From: a virus
Virus record (IMG/VR): IMGVR_UViG_3300009151_000116
Span: 1 to 46,132 of that record
Strand: one strand, 5' to 3'
Length of the DNA stretch: 46,132 bases
This document shows, one piece after another, positions 15,238 to 27,300 of the stretch. The position numbers and the translations under genes are program-made. The notes beneath the pieces were generated by a model that had not been told where the DNA came from, made no database searches, and saw only the letters and a list, made by a program, of their open reading frames with translations. Each line of letters starts with the position of its first letter. The first letter of the stretch is position 1.

Positions 15238-17684
15238 TATTTGTAGTCCGAATCGTAATCTGTTAGTTTACCTGTCCAAATAATCATATTTAGAGCTAGG
15301 AACGGGTTCATAATACTAAACGGTTGGCTAAATGGTCCGCCGACTGGTTCTGTTAATATGCCGCCGCTTGTTCTTAAAAGTCTGCCTGTGTCGTTTGCAC
15401 CGCCTAATCCTTTAACTGGAATAGCATCAGTATCAACTAATTCTGTTGGACTATATGCTCCAAAGCGTCCATCGCGATTGCCTGTTAAATCGTGTTCGTG
15501 ATCTGGAAGATTGTTAACAGTTAATTTCATTTTTTCGTCACCTGCACCAATGCGTACAACTGTAGGATCAGCATAATCAATAGTAGCATTTGGATCAGTA
15601 ACTCGAGCCGCTGGTGTTGTGATAGTATCTATCTTTGAAGAAATACTATTTCTGTCAGGAACTTGTTTACCATTAAACATGTTATCAGCACCAAGAGGAA
15701 ATCTACCTCTTAAGTCAGGAAGTTTAAATGTATCAAATCCTTTTGTACCTAATGGATTAGTAGTAGCATTGTATGCATTAGAATTACCATACAGTCCAGC
15801 AATAATATTATATAGTGCTTCGTATCGTATCCTAGAAACTTCAGATCCGTCGCATAATAGCCAGCCCATTGGCGCTTTAAGTCCGGCAAAAGGTACAACA
15901 GTACCTACTGGTAGTTGCGGTATTGCTGAAAATAGTGTATTCTTTTTAATTTTCTTAAGGCCAGCAGTTCCTTGACTTATTAAGAAATCGTCGCCTTCGC
16001 CTAGTGCGGCTGCTGTTGTTACTTCTGCTTTTCCGGAAACAAATGTTTCACTGAGATTTGTAACAAATTGTTTTCTATTACCTAATACGCCAGCTGGACT
16101 AATAGTTCCAGCGATAGCTTGCGGACCAGTTGCGGTTCCGTTGAATGTTATATAAGTTTTTGTTCCTTCAATAACGTTATATGTACCACGATATGCTACT
16201 GGAGTAATATTAGATACAACAACTACAGTGCCTGCTGGAAACGGAATTACTGTCTGAGCATCAAACTCAAGTTTGATAACAGTTCCGTTACCCGATGCAA
16301 CTGAGGTGTTTACTGGATTAGTTCCTGTTTTGCCGTCAAACTCAATCTCGTTACTAGTTACATCACCAGTCATTTCAAATATTGTTGAGCTAGCTAAGTT
16401 GGTAGCAGAACCGTCTATCGACCCTTTGACTGTTCCTACTAGTTTTCCATTAAACTCTGTAGCGGCAAATATTTTATTAGCATATATGTTATTAAATTGT
16501 TTTCCGCCTTCAACCGTAGGACTAGATCCCAATGAAGAACCGTTATTAGTTGCAGGCGATATATCTGTACCAACAGTAATTTTACCATCTAGACTGATAT
16601 TTCCGCCAACAAATAAATTCTTTTCAATACCTGCTCCGCCTGCTAACTGGAATGCTCCAGTTACAATGCTAGTTGAGTTAGCAGTGCCTTTAATGAATAA
16701 CTGTCCCGACGAGTCAGGATTTTCTAGTGTTAGACCAAGGCGTATATTTCCACTAATATCTAATGCTTCTTGTGGGGCAATATTATTGATACCAACACGT
16801 TCTTGACTGTCTACTCGAATAACAACACGTTCATTTCCGTTATTATTAACACGAATGTCTAGACTAGATCCTGATGTTTTTTGATAAATGTATCCAACGC
16901 CGTTATCAACAGCAAGTTCCATCTGGCCGTCGGCACCAATTTGAATACCGGTGTTGCTTTTAACGTTAAGACCTTTATAATTATTAGTAATGACATCACC
17001 GCGTAAGAAATTGTCTGCTTCAAGGCCTGTTGACAAGTAACCGGATACAATTAATTTACTAGCTTTTTCTGCTGTGCCAAAATATCCGTTATATAAACTG
17101 CTAAGTGTTACACCTGAGTATATGTAAGGAAATCCCGGCAATGTAGTTTTAGGTTGAAATTTGTCAGTACTAAAAATTGCAACACGGAATCCGCCTACAT
17201 AATTGGTAATAACAGTACGTTCAATATTGTCCGTATCTCTAAAACTTTCTGGTTCAGCTCCTGTTCTAGCTCCTGCACTAAATCGAGGACCAACTAAGAT
17301 CCATCCTGATCCAGAGAATAAAAATAATTGTTGTGTATCAGTGTTGACCCACAAATCTCCAGGTAAACTATTGCCTGCATCTGGTTGGTTTCCGCTTGAC
17401 TTTTTAAGGCCGCCAGCGGCTACCCATTGAGTTCCATCATAAACATTTAATTGCTTTGTACCAGCATTGGTATCATACCATAGTTGTCCTTTGACAGGAT
17501 TAACCGGTTCGCTAGTATTTGCAAAATTTTCTAATAGATGTAAAAAGTTTTCGCCAAGAGCCTGTCCATAACCGGTGGTATTTCTTCCTGGGAAATTAAG
17601 ACTAGTAACTGAATTCGTAGTATTATCATCTACGGCTAACGGGGTGTTATTAATTTGATCAGTAAAACGAATTTTGTATGCCAT
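15237..17684 (-). CDS. Tail/baseplate fibre protein with phage collar domain, 815 aa (third paralogue)
   Basis: The N-terminal domain is shared with the two genes after it: AYKIR start, FPGRNTTGYGQ, LHLLENFAN, KGQLWYDTN, GDLWVNTDTQQ, VGPRF. A shaft of beta repeats follows (LDISGNIRLG, LFVGGNISLDG). From about residue 590 a phage tail-collar domain appears: GTVVPFAGLKAPMGWLLCDG, YNIIAGLYG, FKLPDLRGRFPLGADN. This is the domain of T4 gp12-type short fibres and related receptor-binding tips, so this is the best gp12 functional analogue here. A GGAG ribosome site lies in the end of the preceding gene. It is co-transcribed with the 204-aa gene and the 694-aa paralogue. Confidence 0.87.
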   Translation of the reverse strand: MAYKIRFTDQINNTPLAVDDNTTNSVTSLNFPGRNTTGYGQALGENFLHLLENFANTSEPVNPVKGQLWYDTNAGTKQLNVYDGTQWVAAGGLKKSSGNQPDAGNSLPGDLWVNTDTQQLFLFSGSGWILVGPRFSAGARTGAEPESFRDTDNIERTVITNYVGGFRVAIFSTDKFQPKTTLPGFPYIYSGVTLSSLYNGYFGTAEKASKLIVSGYLSTGLEADNFLRGDVITNNYKGLNVKSNTGIQIGADGQMELAVDNGVGYIYQKTSGSSLDIRVNNNGNERVVIRVDSQERVGINNIAPQEALDISGNIRLGLTLENPDSSGQLFIKGTANSTSIVTGAFQLAGGAGIEKNLFVGGNISLDGKITVGTDISPATNNGSSLGSSPTVEGGKQFNNIYANKIFAATEFNGKLVGTVKGSIDGSATNLASSTIFEMTGDVTSNEIEFDGKTGTNPVNTSVASGNGTVIKLEFDAQTVIPFPAGTVVVVSNITPVAYRGTYNVIEGTKTYITFNGTATGPQAIAGTISPAGVLGNRKQFVTNLSETFVSGKAEVTTAAALGEGDDFLISQGTAGLKKIKKNTLFSAIPQLPVGTVVPFAGLKAPMGWLLCDGSEVSRIRYEALYNIIAGLYGNSNAYNATTNPLGTKGFDTFKLPDLRGRFPLGADNMFNGKQVPDRNSISSKIDTITTPAARVTDPNATIDYADPTVVRIGAGDEKMKLTVNNLPDHEHDLTGNRDGRFGAYSPTELVDTDAIPVKGLGGANDTGRLLRTSGGILTEPVGGPFSQPFSIMNPFLALNMIIWTGKLTDYDSDYK

Positions 17685-17686
17685 AT

Positions 17687-18301
17687 TTACGCTCCGTTAA
17701 AACCTGTTAGGCTCTGTACCCTAACAGTGTAATCAATTTGAATTAAACGGTTTAGTGACTTTTGCACAGGATGGAAAATAACATGCGTTAGTAGTTTGCC
17801 CGTTCCCGTTGGGTTATATGCCCTAAGACCTAACTCATCAAATACGTATTCGCCGTCTAGGTATGTTGTATTGTCAAATGCTTCTTGATTATTAGGCTCG
17901 CCGTAGTCTAACAAACAAGTAACTAGGATATCTGTATAGTTTGTTCCGGTAACATGTCGAACATCAATTTTATTACGAGTTGGGTCAACGTTATTTGTGC
18001 TTCTATCGTTGACAACTTTAGTATAAGTTTCATTGTATAAACTGCTGTTAGAGCCAGTGGTATTTGGGGTCAAATATGTAATAATTCCTGTTGGGTCTAC
18101 TGCTGTTCCGCCGTTGCCAAAGCTCATTTGATATATTGTTCCTATACCCTCGTTTGCGAGACTCTGTGCCAAGGCAATACTCATATTCTCATAATGAATA
18201 GCATTGCGCTTGTTAACTATAATCTCTTGAGAGACGGGATCCCAAATTTTAATATGCCCTTGGAGTAATATTCCCGAATTTTCATCTGGTTTTGTTGTCA
18301 T
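17687..18301 (-). CDS. Virion/baseplate protein of unknown role, 204 aa
   Basis: The gene sits between the giant protein and the fibres, where T4 has genes 8 to 11. It starts TTKPDENSGILLQGHIKIWDP and contains SQEIIVNKRNAIHYENMS, YQMSFGNGGTAVDPTG, DILVTCLLDYGEPN and YVFDELGLRAYN. The FGNGG, CLLDYGEPN and FDELGLRA segments are typical of phage baseplate/fibre connector proteins in my recollection, but I cannot match it to T4 gp8, gp9, gp10 or gp11. No signal peptide or membrane segment. AGGTGA precedes the ATG, and a late octamer at 18323-18330 drives it and the two downstream fibre genes. Confidence 0.72.
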   Translation of the reverse strand: MTTKPDENSGILLQGHIKIWDPVSQEIIVNKRNAIHYENMSIALAQSLANEGIGTIYQMSFGNGGTAVDPTGIITYLTPNTTGSNSSLYNETYTKVVNDRSTNNVDPTRNKIDVRHVTGTNYTDILVTCLLDYGEPNNQEAFDNTTYLDGEYVFDELGLRAYNPTGTGKLLTHVIFHPVQKSLNRLIQIDYTVRVQSLTGFNGA

Positions 18302-18322
18302 GTTGTTTTCACCTATACAATG

Positions 18323-18330
18323 TATTTATT
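18323..18330 (-). promoter_or_regulatory. Late promoter (AATAAATA) of the 204-aa gene and two fibre genes
   Basis: On the minus strand AATAAATAC lies in the 41-base gap after the giant gene. The RNA start should be near 18317-18318, giving a leader of about 16 bases with AGGTGA (18314-18309) at its 5' side before the ATG at 18301. The octamer differs from T4 TATAAATA only in the first base. Confidence 0.78.
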
Positions 18331-18342
18331 TTAATAGTTTTC

Positions 18343-21300
18343 TTATACTTTATTCTTATCTGGCAATAGAGCGTAAGTTGATCTGATAAACTTAGCTGGA
18401 TCGGATCCAGAATCAGCTAAACTAACACCCTCTGTAGACCATGCTTGACCTACACGTTTTTGAACTACAATATACTGTCCTGCTTCGGGTACTTCAGTTA
18501 AACGAATCTGCATTGGTTGTTGATTTGTTGCAGAAGCTACTGAAAATTCAGCTTCGTATTGCACATCTCCGCTAGGACTATCTGGTCCTAAATTGGGATT
18601 CCAAATAGTATACGAAGTCTTGCGTAATCTACGGCCCGCCACAAATACTTCCACATCATTACACTGATTGTATGTTGACGGTATAGTTTTTCTGTACCAA
18701 TTAGAATCTGCTATAGCTACAGTTAGTTTAAAATCTAATTGTATCTTTAGATATTTGATTCCTTTAGAAATTACTCTACTAGTTGGAGTTTGATTATTAA
18801 TATTGAATATTAATGATCCGGCTGTGTTTGCACTAGTAGCTGTAACTGTGAATGTAGTTAAGCTATCAATTGACGTGATAATTGCCAGTGCACCAAAATT
18901 TCCATTACCAGAAACTCTACTAACAACCTGTCCTATTTGTATTCCACTTGTGTTATTAGGGATTGTTATTCCATTTTTTACATAAGACCCTGTCAATGTA
19001 ACAGTAGATACTAACCCTACGGTACTAACAGTACCAGCAAGTGTTATAGTTTTTACATCTTCTGTTCCGGTAAATTGTATAGCGCCATATGTATTTGCAG
19101 TAGTTGACTTAATGGTAATTTGTGTATTACTGTTAACTTCAGTAATCACAGTAAGGCCGCCGATTGCTCCAATGCCACTAATTTTAGTTAGTACCATGCC
19201 TGTGCGGAATATACTATTGGCATTTGTCAATCCAGTTACTGTGGTAGTTAGACTCGTTCCTGTTACTGTTCCATTAGCTAAAACTGTTGTAAATTTTGGC
19301 AATGACGAAATTGCAGGATTATATATGATCAAATCGTATGCTCCAACAGATTTAGCAGGAGTTACAAAAGTTAATTTTGTATTACTTATTCTGTTAACTA
19401 CACAGTCAACATCGCCAACAAATACTTTGACATTGATTTTAAATCCAGTTCCTGTGACTGTCACCGTCTGACTTCCTGATAAGTCAGCGGTTTGATCTTC
19501 TCCGAGAAATATTACCGATGTTACTGTCAGCTCGTCAGAGTTAACATAGATGCTAGAACCGTTTGTATATCCGTCTGACACAGTCACTGATGAAATAAAT
19601 TCATCTTTATACGGAATAGTTTGAGTAATGCTCTGATCTCTCACTAGAGTGCCCTGAGCATGAACAGCTTTAACCCCTGTGCCTAATGTACCGCGTTTTA
19701 GTTGTCGAATAATGTTGCCATCTTTTTTCAAATACTCAATACGTTCGCCATCAATAAAAATCACGCCAGGTTTGTTTAATCTAGGACTCGGTTCAGGTAA
19801 GACTGCACCGTCAATTAATTCTATAATATTATCATAATAATTTAATGTTTTAGATAATGTAGTAGATGATGAATCATCAATTCTTGAGTAAGAATTTTTA
19901 TTCAGCATGTCCTTAAATATTTTATAACCAAAACTATTTCGTGTTACTTTATTACTGAATGCAATTATGTCTATAATATCAGTTTCTGCAAAATTCATAG
20001 TTGGTGTAAAACTGACATGATTCATATTGCTTTCTAGTGCATAATCAATCTCAGGAGTCAATAACTTTTTGTTTAGTGTTATCCAAACATATTGAGATGC
20101 AACTGCAGGTCTACGTAATTTAATACGGCCTCCTGCCAATTGATTATATCTGTAATATTCTCTTGCTCCGGCAACTAATGCTGATGCTGATGTCATCTTA
20201 TCATGCTCACGTTCTATTTCAAGTATATCGTGGTTACTAAAAGTAATGACGGTAATTGCCGTGTTGATACTGTGATTGCCTAAAAATTCTATGGATAACA
20301 TATTATCTGTGGAAATTATGTTATAATCAGAATTTGCAACTATTGATAATGAAATTTTATCTCCAGTTTTTGCAACGCCTTTCTTGACTTTGAGTTGATT
20401 GTTAACTGGAATCCAAAAGTAGTCAATACCCTGTACAATGTTTACTCCGTTGACTGCAACAATAACAGTACTGCTATCTATAGTATTGAATGCATATCTT
20501 GAACTGTCAACAGTATATGTTCTAGTTGTTCCTGCTACTATAAAATAGAAAGTATCAGCTGGCGTTAATATACTACCGTTAGCTATTACTAGTACATTGT
20601 TAGCCAATGGTTTAACAAATTCTGGATTACGAGTTAATTCATAAGTTGTATCAATACCGTTGTGTATTACTATTTGTTTTTGTACTTTGCTAATTGAGTC
20701 AACTGCTGATCCTAAAATTGTATAGTTAATAATTGCGCCTGCAGGTGGTGCAGTATCAAAACGTATCCCAATAGTACCAATCAGTGTATACTGACTACTT
20801 GTTTTAAAGATTGTTACATTAGTAGCTTCGCCATTAATGGTAACAAACGCAGTAGCTTCGCCACTCCATCGTGCAACTGATACAAATTCAGTAGTAGTGC
20901 CGTCACCAATAAAATAATCTAGGTCCAAGATGTTTAAACCGTTTTGACTTAGGCTATTAATTACTATTTCTAATCCATCATTGTATTCAGTAATTAAATC
21001 AATCTGCGTTGTCGCAAAGTTAACAGTATAATCAATATTTTGTTTGATAATATCTCCGGCAACCTTTACAATTACCGCAGTAGATGTTGAAGGACGTTGT
21101 CCAATATCATAGCTAATCACTCCGTCAACAATGGTGTGTCGGATAGTTTCAATTATAGGTGCACCGTCGCCAATCTTGTGATAAACTGTGATATCAACTG
21201 TATCTACAACTTGGCCGGTAACTACTTCCTCCGGAGCATGACTTGAAGTTGATGTAACAAACCCATCGCCGTCAACGTTAATATCTTCAGCTGCCAATCC

Positions 21301-24300
21301 GGTAGCACTTACATAAGCAAAATCTCCACCAAACAACTGAGTATCGTATTGTATATCGCTAGGTTTAAAGCTACCATCACTGGTATTCTTTCTTAGAATA
21401 ATACTATCACCCGCTTGAATGTCTATACCATATGTTGTTGTAAATGTTGCATTGTTGGGTATCACAATTGGTCCAGTACTTACACCATCACCAATGAAAG
21501 AATTCATTATAGCATCTTGATTAACAATGCTTGGAAAACTTTCAATTTCGTGTTGCACAGTGTTAACTTTTCCGTTGATTGTAACTGTGGCTCCAGGTGT
21601 TATTACACCAGCAGTTGTTACAACATCAAATCTGTTGTTTCCAGTAGCAAAGGCTTTGGCATATGTGCTTGTTAAACGTACACTGGTATTGTTAATAATT
21701 TCGCCTATATAATAAGTAGTGCCAGAAACATATCCCTGGATAGAGCCATGACTTAATGTTCCAGTTATTCTAATACTTTGACCAACTAGTCTTAGACCAG
21801 CTGGCAGGATCAATCTTCCAAAAATATCAAATATCTGTACAGAAGTAATGGTGCCGGTACCTTCGTATGCAGTTAGTTGATTGGCGCCGTTGGCTATTAG
21901 AGCAATGGCGTTGTCTCTGGCAAACTGTGCAACAACTGCATTTTGTTCAGTAACAATATAATCTGAATTTAGATTATCGTAAATTGCCTGTTTGGCATCT
22001 TTTATTTCCTGCTTTTGATTTATTATTTGTTGATTGCCAAGCAAGACTGCATTATTCAATGCAATTTGCGCCTGGAGCAATAGGGCTTCGGCGGCAGTTC
22101 TAGCATCAAATAATACATCAAGTTGGCGGGTTAAGTCTGCAAGTAATGCGATATTAAAATCTTTATCTTCTTGAGCAGTGGCTAATCCGTTTGCAATAAC
22201 TAGTTTTTCATTTTTAACAGCAATCAATCTGTCAAGCAGTGGTTTAACTGTGATATAATTTGGATCATCCAATCGTCTATTGAACGTTTCTGTTGTTCTA
22301 AATGAGTATACTCCAGACGCTGGTTGTACCAATGCTTTGGTTAATGTTATTTTTGCGCCAACAATATCAGAAACCGTAGTATTTGATTGTATACCAATTC
22401 CTGAAACTGACTGTCCTTTTTTAATTCCGTTGGCATTAGTGACAGATAATGATGAACTATCGACGTTGCCAGTAGCCGTTGGAGTTGCAGTAATGTAACT
22501 TCGATTACCAGTCCAATATATGTTAATATATTCTATTTCTGTAGGAGCATAGTTTAAAGTAAATGATCTAGCAATACCGTCACTTTTAATTAAAAAGTCT
22601 GTAAAGTCTGGATCAAACTGATCATACCCAGTAGTAAACCAAGGTAATGCATCATACCCAGAACCCACATCAAATCCAATGCCTGTAATTTCTACACCGC
22701 CATAATCAACACCTTGCATCAGCTGTCCAAGATCTTTTCCTAGTTGGCCGGATGCCGGGTTATAAAAATAATTGATCCTATCGGCTGCATCTAACAGACT
22801 GATATTTTTATGGTATTCAATTATAACTTTAGATAAGTTTGCCGGTGCTGAATTAAATTGCAATATTCCTTTGTAACGGGTGTATGAGTAGCTAGGATCA
22901 AGTTGATTGAATACTATATAATCAGCTCCTAACACTTCGCCGTTATTGTCAGACACTGTAGTACGTGTTTTAACAACATCAATCGGCCACAGTAATTCAA
23001 ATCTAGTTTTAGATCCGCTAGCAATAAATGTTTCTTTGGCTACTATTGATCCAAATGTATATTCAGAAGATACTCTATCAAATTTAATACCAATCTTTGT
23101 TGATCTTACCAAGCTGTTAGATAATATAGCCACTGCCCTAGCAGAGGTGCCGCCATCAGCAACTGAACCTTCTATCCTAATAATTGGAGTTACTAAGAAA
23201 TTTTCTTTAAACGGATCGCTGATAACGATGGTAGAAATTCGACCAGATGATAGATACGCTTTAGCAGTAATAGTAGCAGATGCCGGTTCAATGGTTACTA
23301 CTGGGGCTGTTACATAACCAGAGCCACCATCTACTATTCTTATTTCTATTAAATTAAATCCAACACTATACAACCAATCACTATAGGGATATTGTTTAAT
23401 ATCATTGCTACTATATGTTAATATACCATCTGAAATACTAGTTTGAAACGGAATTACACTATTAGTAGTTTGGTCATATTTTGAAGGTAAATCAAAATCA
23501 GATACCTGGCTTCTTGTTGATTCAGAAATTTCATATGTACTAACAAATTCACGAATTTTACTTCTATAAGGTTTTGCTTCATTAATGTATTCTTGATAAC
23601 TAGGTAAGTTATCGTTTTGATACGTGGGTTTTTGTTTTAGCGGACCAAGATTATGCTTTGATCTTACAAAACTTGTTTTGAATGCCCAGTCAATAAATTT
23701 TTGTTCGCTAAATGCATATCTTAAACTGGCAAAGAATAATTCTTTGTAAGCTGTTGCTAAGTTATCAACAAAAATTACATTCTTGATTGTGTTAAGGATA
23801 ATTGCTAATTCAGTTTTTGGTTGGTCATCAAAGACATACGAATCAAAAGTTGGACCGTCAAAACCTTCTGCATTTTCTGCAAAGCGATACAGATTATCAG
23901 TAAATTTAATTGTGCCAGATTGTCTTCCAACAGTTTTATAATTAACTGTTGTTTCAAGAACATCTTGATTATCAATTTTTTCTAATAGTACCCATCCGCC
24001 GATGCCTTGATTGTTAACTTTTACTATTTCACCAATTTCAACATTGGCACTAGGTAATTGATATGCAAAATCAAGTATGTGATCTAATTTAGTAAACTCA
24101 CTGTAGCCTGCAGAATACCAATCGATATATTTCCAATAACGAGTAGTGTCATATGTTTGTGAGCGTTCTCTAAACCAAGTTTTCTTTAAAGAATTCCATG
24201 TATATAGTGCCCATCTTTTATTTGCAGTTTCATCTGTTGTAACTAGCACAGATAATGTGCGTACAGATAAAGTAGTTGATTCAAGATACCCGGCGCCTGT

Positions 24301-27300
24301 CTTATCAACTGTTGCTGAAATAATTTGTCCTTTTGATCCAAGTATGGTAGTAATTTTTGCGCCAGTACCTATTCCTGTAATTGTTACTTCTGGCGGATTA
24401 ATATATCCTTTGCCAGAAGTTACTATATTAACTCTAACAAGTTTACCATTTTCAATTACGGGAGATAATACTGCCCTAACAATCTCGTTTGTTCCTACAA
24501 ATCTAATTTGACTGTAAGAACTAATTTCATAATCATACTTGCCTGAGCCTAAACTTGGTAGTTGATCTTTAGAATTTAAACTGGTAAGGTCAACGTCATC
24601 TATAATAGATTGCATTGCTATTACAGAATTAACACGCTCAATAAACTGTTTAAGTGCTTCAACTCTATTAACAAACATACTTTGTCTTGGGCGACTTTGA
24701 ATACCATATTTTAATTTAACTGGCAATTTTGCATCTGGAACCTCGTTGCCTAATTTATCAAAACCTGACAAACTGTCAATCCATTTTTGTTCAACATACT
24801 GATTAATTGGTTTGTCAATATCGCTTGTAGATAATAATTGATAATGGCTATGAATATTTGATTGTTCAAAGTTGTCAATTATCCAGTAACGAACATTTAA
24901 TGCTACTTTTCTGCTGGCTATTAAATTTTTACAATTAACTAGCGAGAACTGATTTGCTCCGTGGAACGATATGTAGCTGACTCCCATGTTCTTGGGACTG
25001 CTAATATAGTTTGAAACATCTTTAGCAGACACTGCTCTACCAATTACGTTAGGTACTGTGACTTTGTTTTTAACCCAGAAATAATATATGTTTTTAAATG
25101 TTTTACTAATTGTATCAAATGTTTTACTAATGCTATAAGCAGTGCTTTTATATTTGCTAGTACCACTAATGCCAAGAGTTAATCCTGCCTCAGTGTCGGC
25201 TAATTTATCCCACTCTGCTGGAGTGTATTCACTTTGAACCCACTCGTATACATTTACCAACTGATCTTCAAATATTGTATTCCACGAATTTGCTTTATAT
25301 AATATAGGGCCTTGATTAGGATCAATAAATTTGGCACTGCTTAAATCCCACCATAGATGGCCAACATTTTTTTCTTTCCAACACATTAACGTATCAACTA
25401 CTACAGTATCGTCACCAATAGAATATGTTGCAGGATCATAATATGTTTTAAATTTTAATTCATCTTCGGCAATACTTAAAATTTTACCCTGTAGAGGATC
25501 CACTATATCAAGGTATGTGATTATGCTACTATCTTCAATATCATACAAGAATACAGATTTAATCTTATCTAGATTAACTATTTGTCCAGGTGTTCTAAAT
25601 TTATACCATGATTTATTTTCAGAATAAAATTCATGTACTGCGCCCGTTTGTGTATTGTAATCACTAATATACACCCTATTAGACATGGCAATAGCGGAAC
25701 CGTAGTTGGATCCAACTGCGTTGCCAACGTCTAAGCTATCAGAAAAAATAAATTTATTGTCGTAGTGATCATATAACATTACACTACCTGATCCCAACTC
25801 AGTTTCTAAAAACGTTGTAGAATCTAAGTCAAACACAGTCTTGTTATTATCAAATTTTGTGTGTGCTAATTGGCGGCCACCGGCGCTGGCAATTGCCAAT
25901 TGATCCCCAACTGTATTAAATTTAACAGTTGAACCAAAATACTCACTGCCCCTATTGTAAGGATTACTTAATTGTTCTCTAAGTACATATTCTCCAGGAG
26001 TATATGCTTCTTTGACATTAACCACTAACGTAGCTGTTGTATCGTCATATGAAGTTACTACACCAACCATATAATTAGATAAGTCGTGTGTGATAGTTGC
26101 ACGTTGCAACTCTAGAATATTTAAAGATTTTGGTATAGTTATGGACAATGGATTAGAATTGTAATTTATACCTTTAGTTAATAGTTCTCCAGCAATGACT
26201 GCACCGGTAGTTGGATTGACTTGTGTAACTTTATACGAGGCTTTGCCGTCGCCACCAGAAATATAAACAATATCATCTACTGCATACTTAGATCCTGCAT
26301 TAGCAATTCCGGGATTTGCCCGTAGGGTACCAAACGTTGCCACTACGTTTAATAGTAGATCAGTACCACTTTTTCGAACAACAAATGTTTTTGTTCCAGG
26401 TGCAATTGTTATTTCAGTCGTGCTGGAAGTTGTAACTCCAGGTAGTGTGACCGTCCAAGTTGCAAACTTAGAAGGAATGTTATAATATATCTCAACTGCG
26501 CCTTCATTTAAATGAACATTAGAATATGTTGGTGCTCCTATTGCTAATTTTTCGCCATCTTTAGATACTGCTATGGTAGAGCCAAAATTTGACTTTGCTG
26601 GCAGGGCGGATTGTATAGTTTGTACATCTTTATTAAATTCATAATTATTAGAATAATTCCATACACGAATTTTGTCATTACCGTTGATTGATGCATCACT
26701 AAAAGAAAGAATAACATTACCATTAGCAGATACTGACATATCTTTTAGCTCAAGGTTTGCCGCAAATTCAGAAGTGAATACTATTGGCGACCCGGCTGTT
26801 GCACTACTGCTAGTAAATGTAGAATCAAGAGCGTTTGCTACAAGTTTTGAAACGTAATACACTGTTAAGGATGGGGCAACAGTTGCAGAACCTTTTGATG
26901 CTACAAATAATTTGTCTCCAACTATTGCTACCTTATGTCCAAAAAATTGATTGTTGGTCTTGGTAAGGGCAGTTATTAAATTTGAAAATACATAGTATCC
27001 GTTGGCGTTGCGAGCATACAACACCACGTATCCGTGGTTAGCATATACCGGCATTGCTCCTGCACGAGTTTCTAATTCAAAAGGCGCACCTCCAGGAGTT
27101 GATGATATTGTAAAACGTATCGGATCAATAATTTGCAACACGTAATATGTCTTGCCTGCAACTATAGTGCCAAGTGTAGTATTTAGAAAAACTACTGGGC
27201 CGTTGATAATAAAATTAGCAGTAGTCCCGGCTGATAATATTAGTCTGTTTCCGTTTGAGGTTGTTGAGCCTACAATTAAAGGTGCGGCGTTTGCGGCTGG

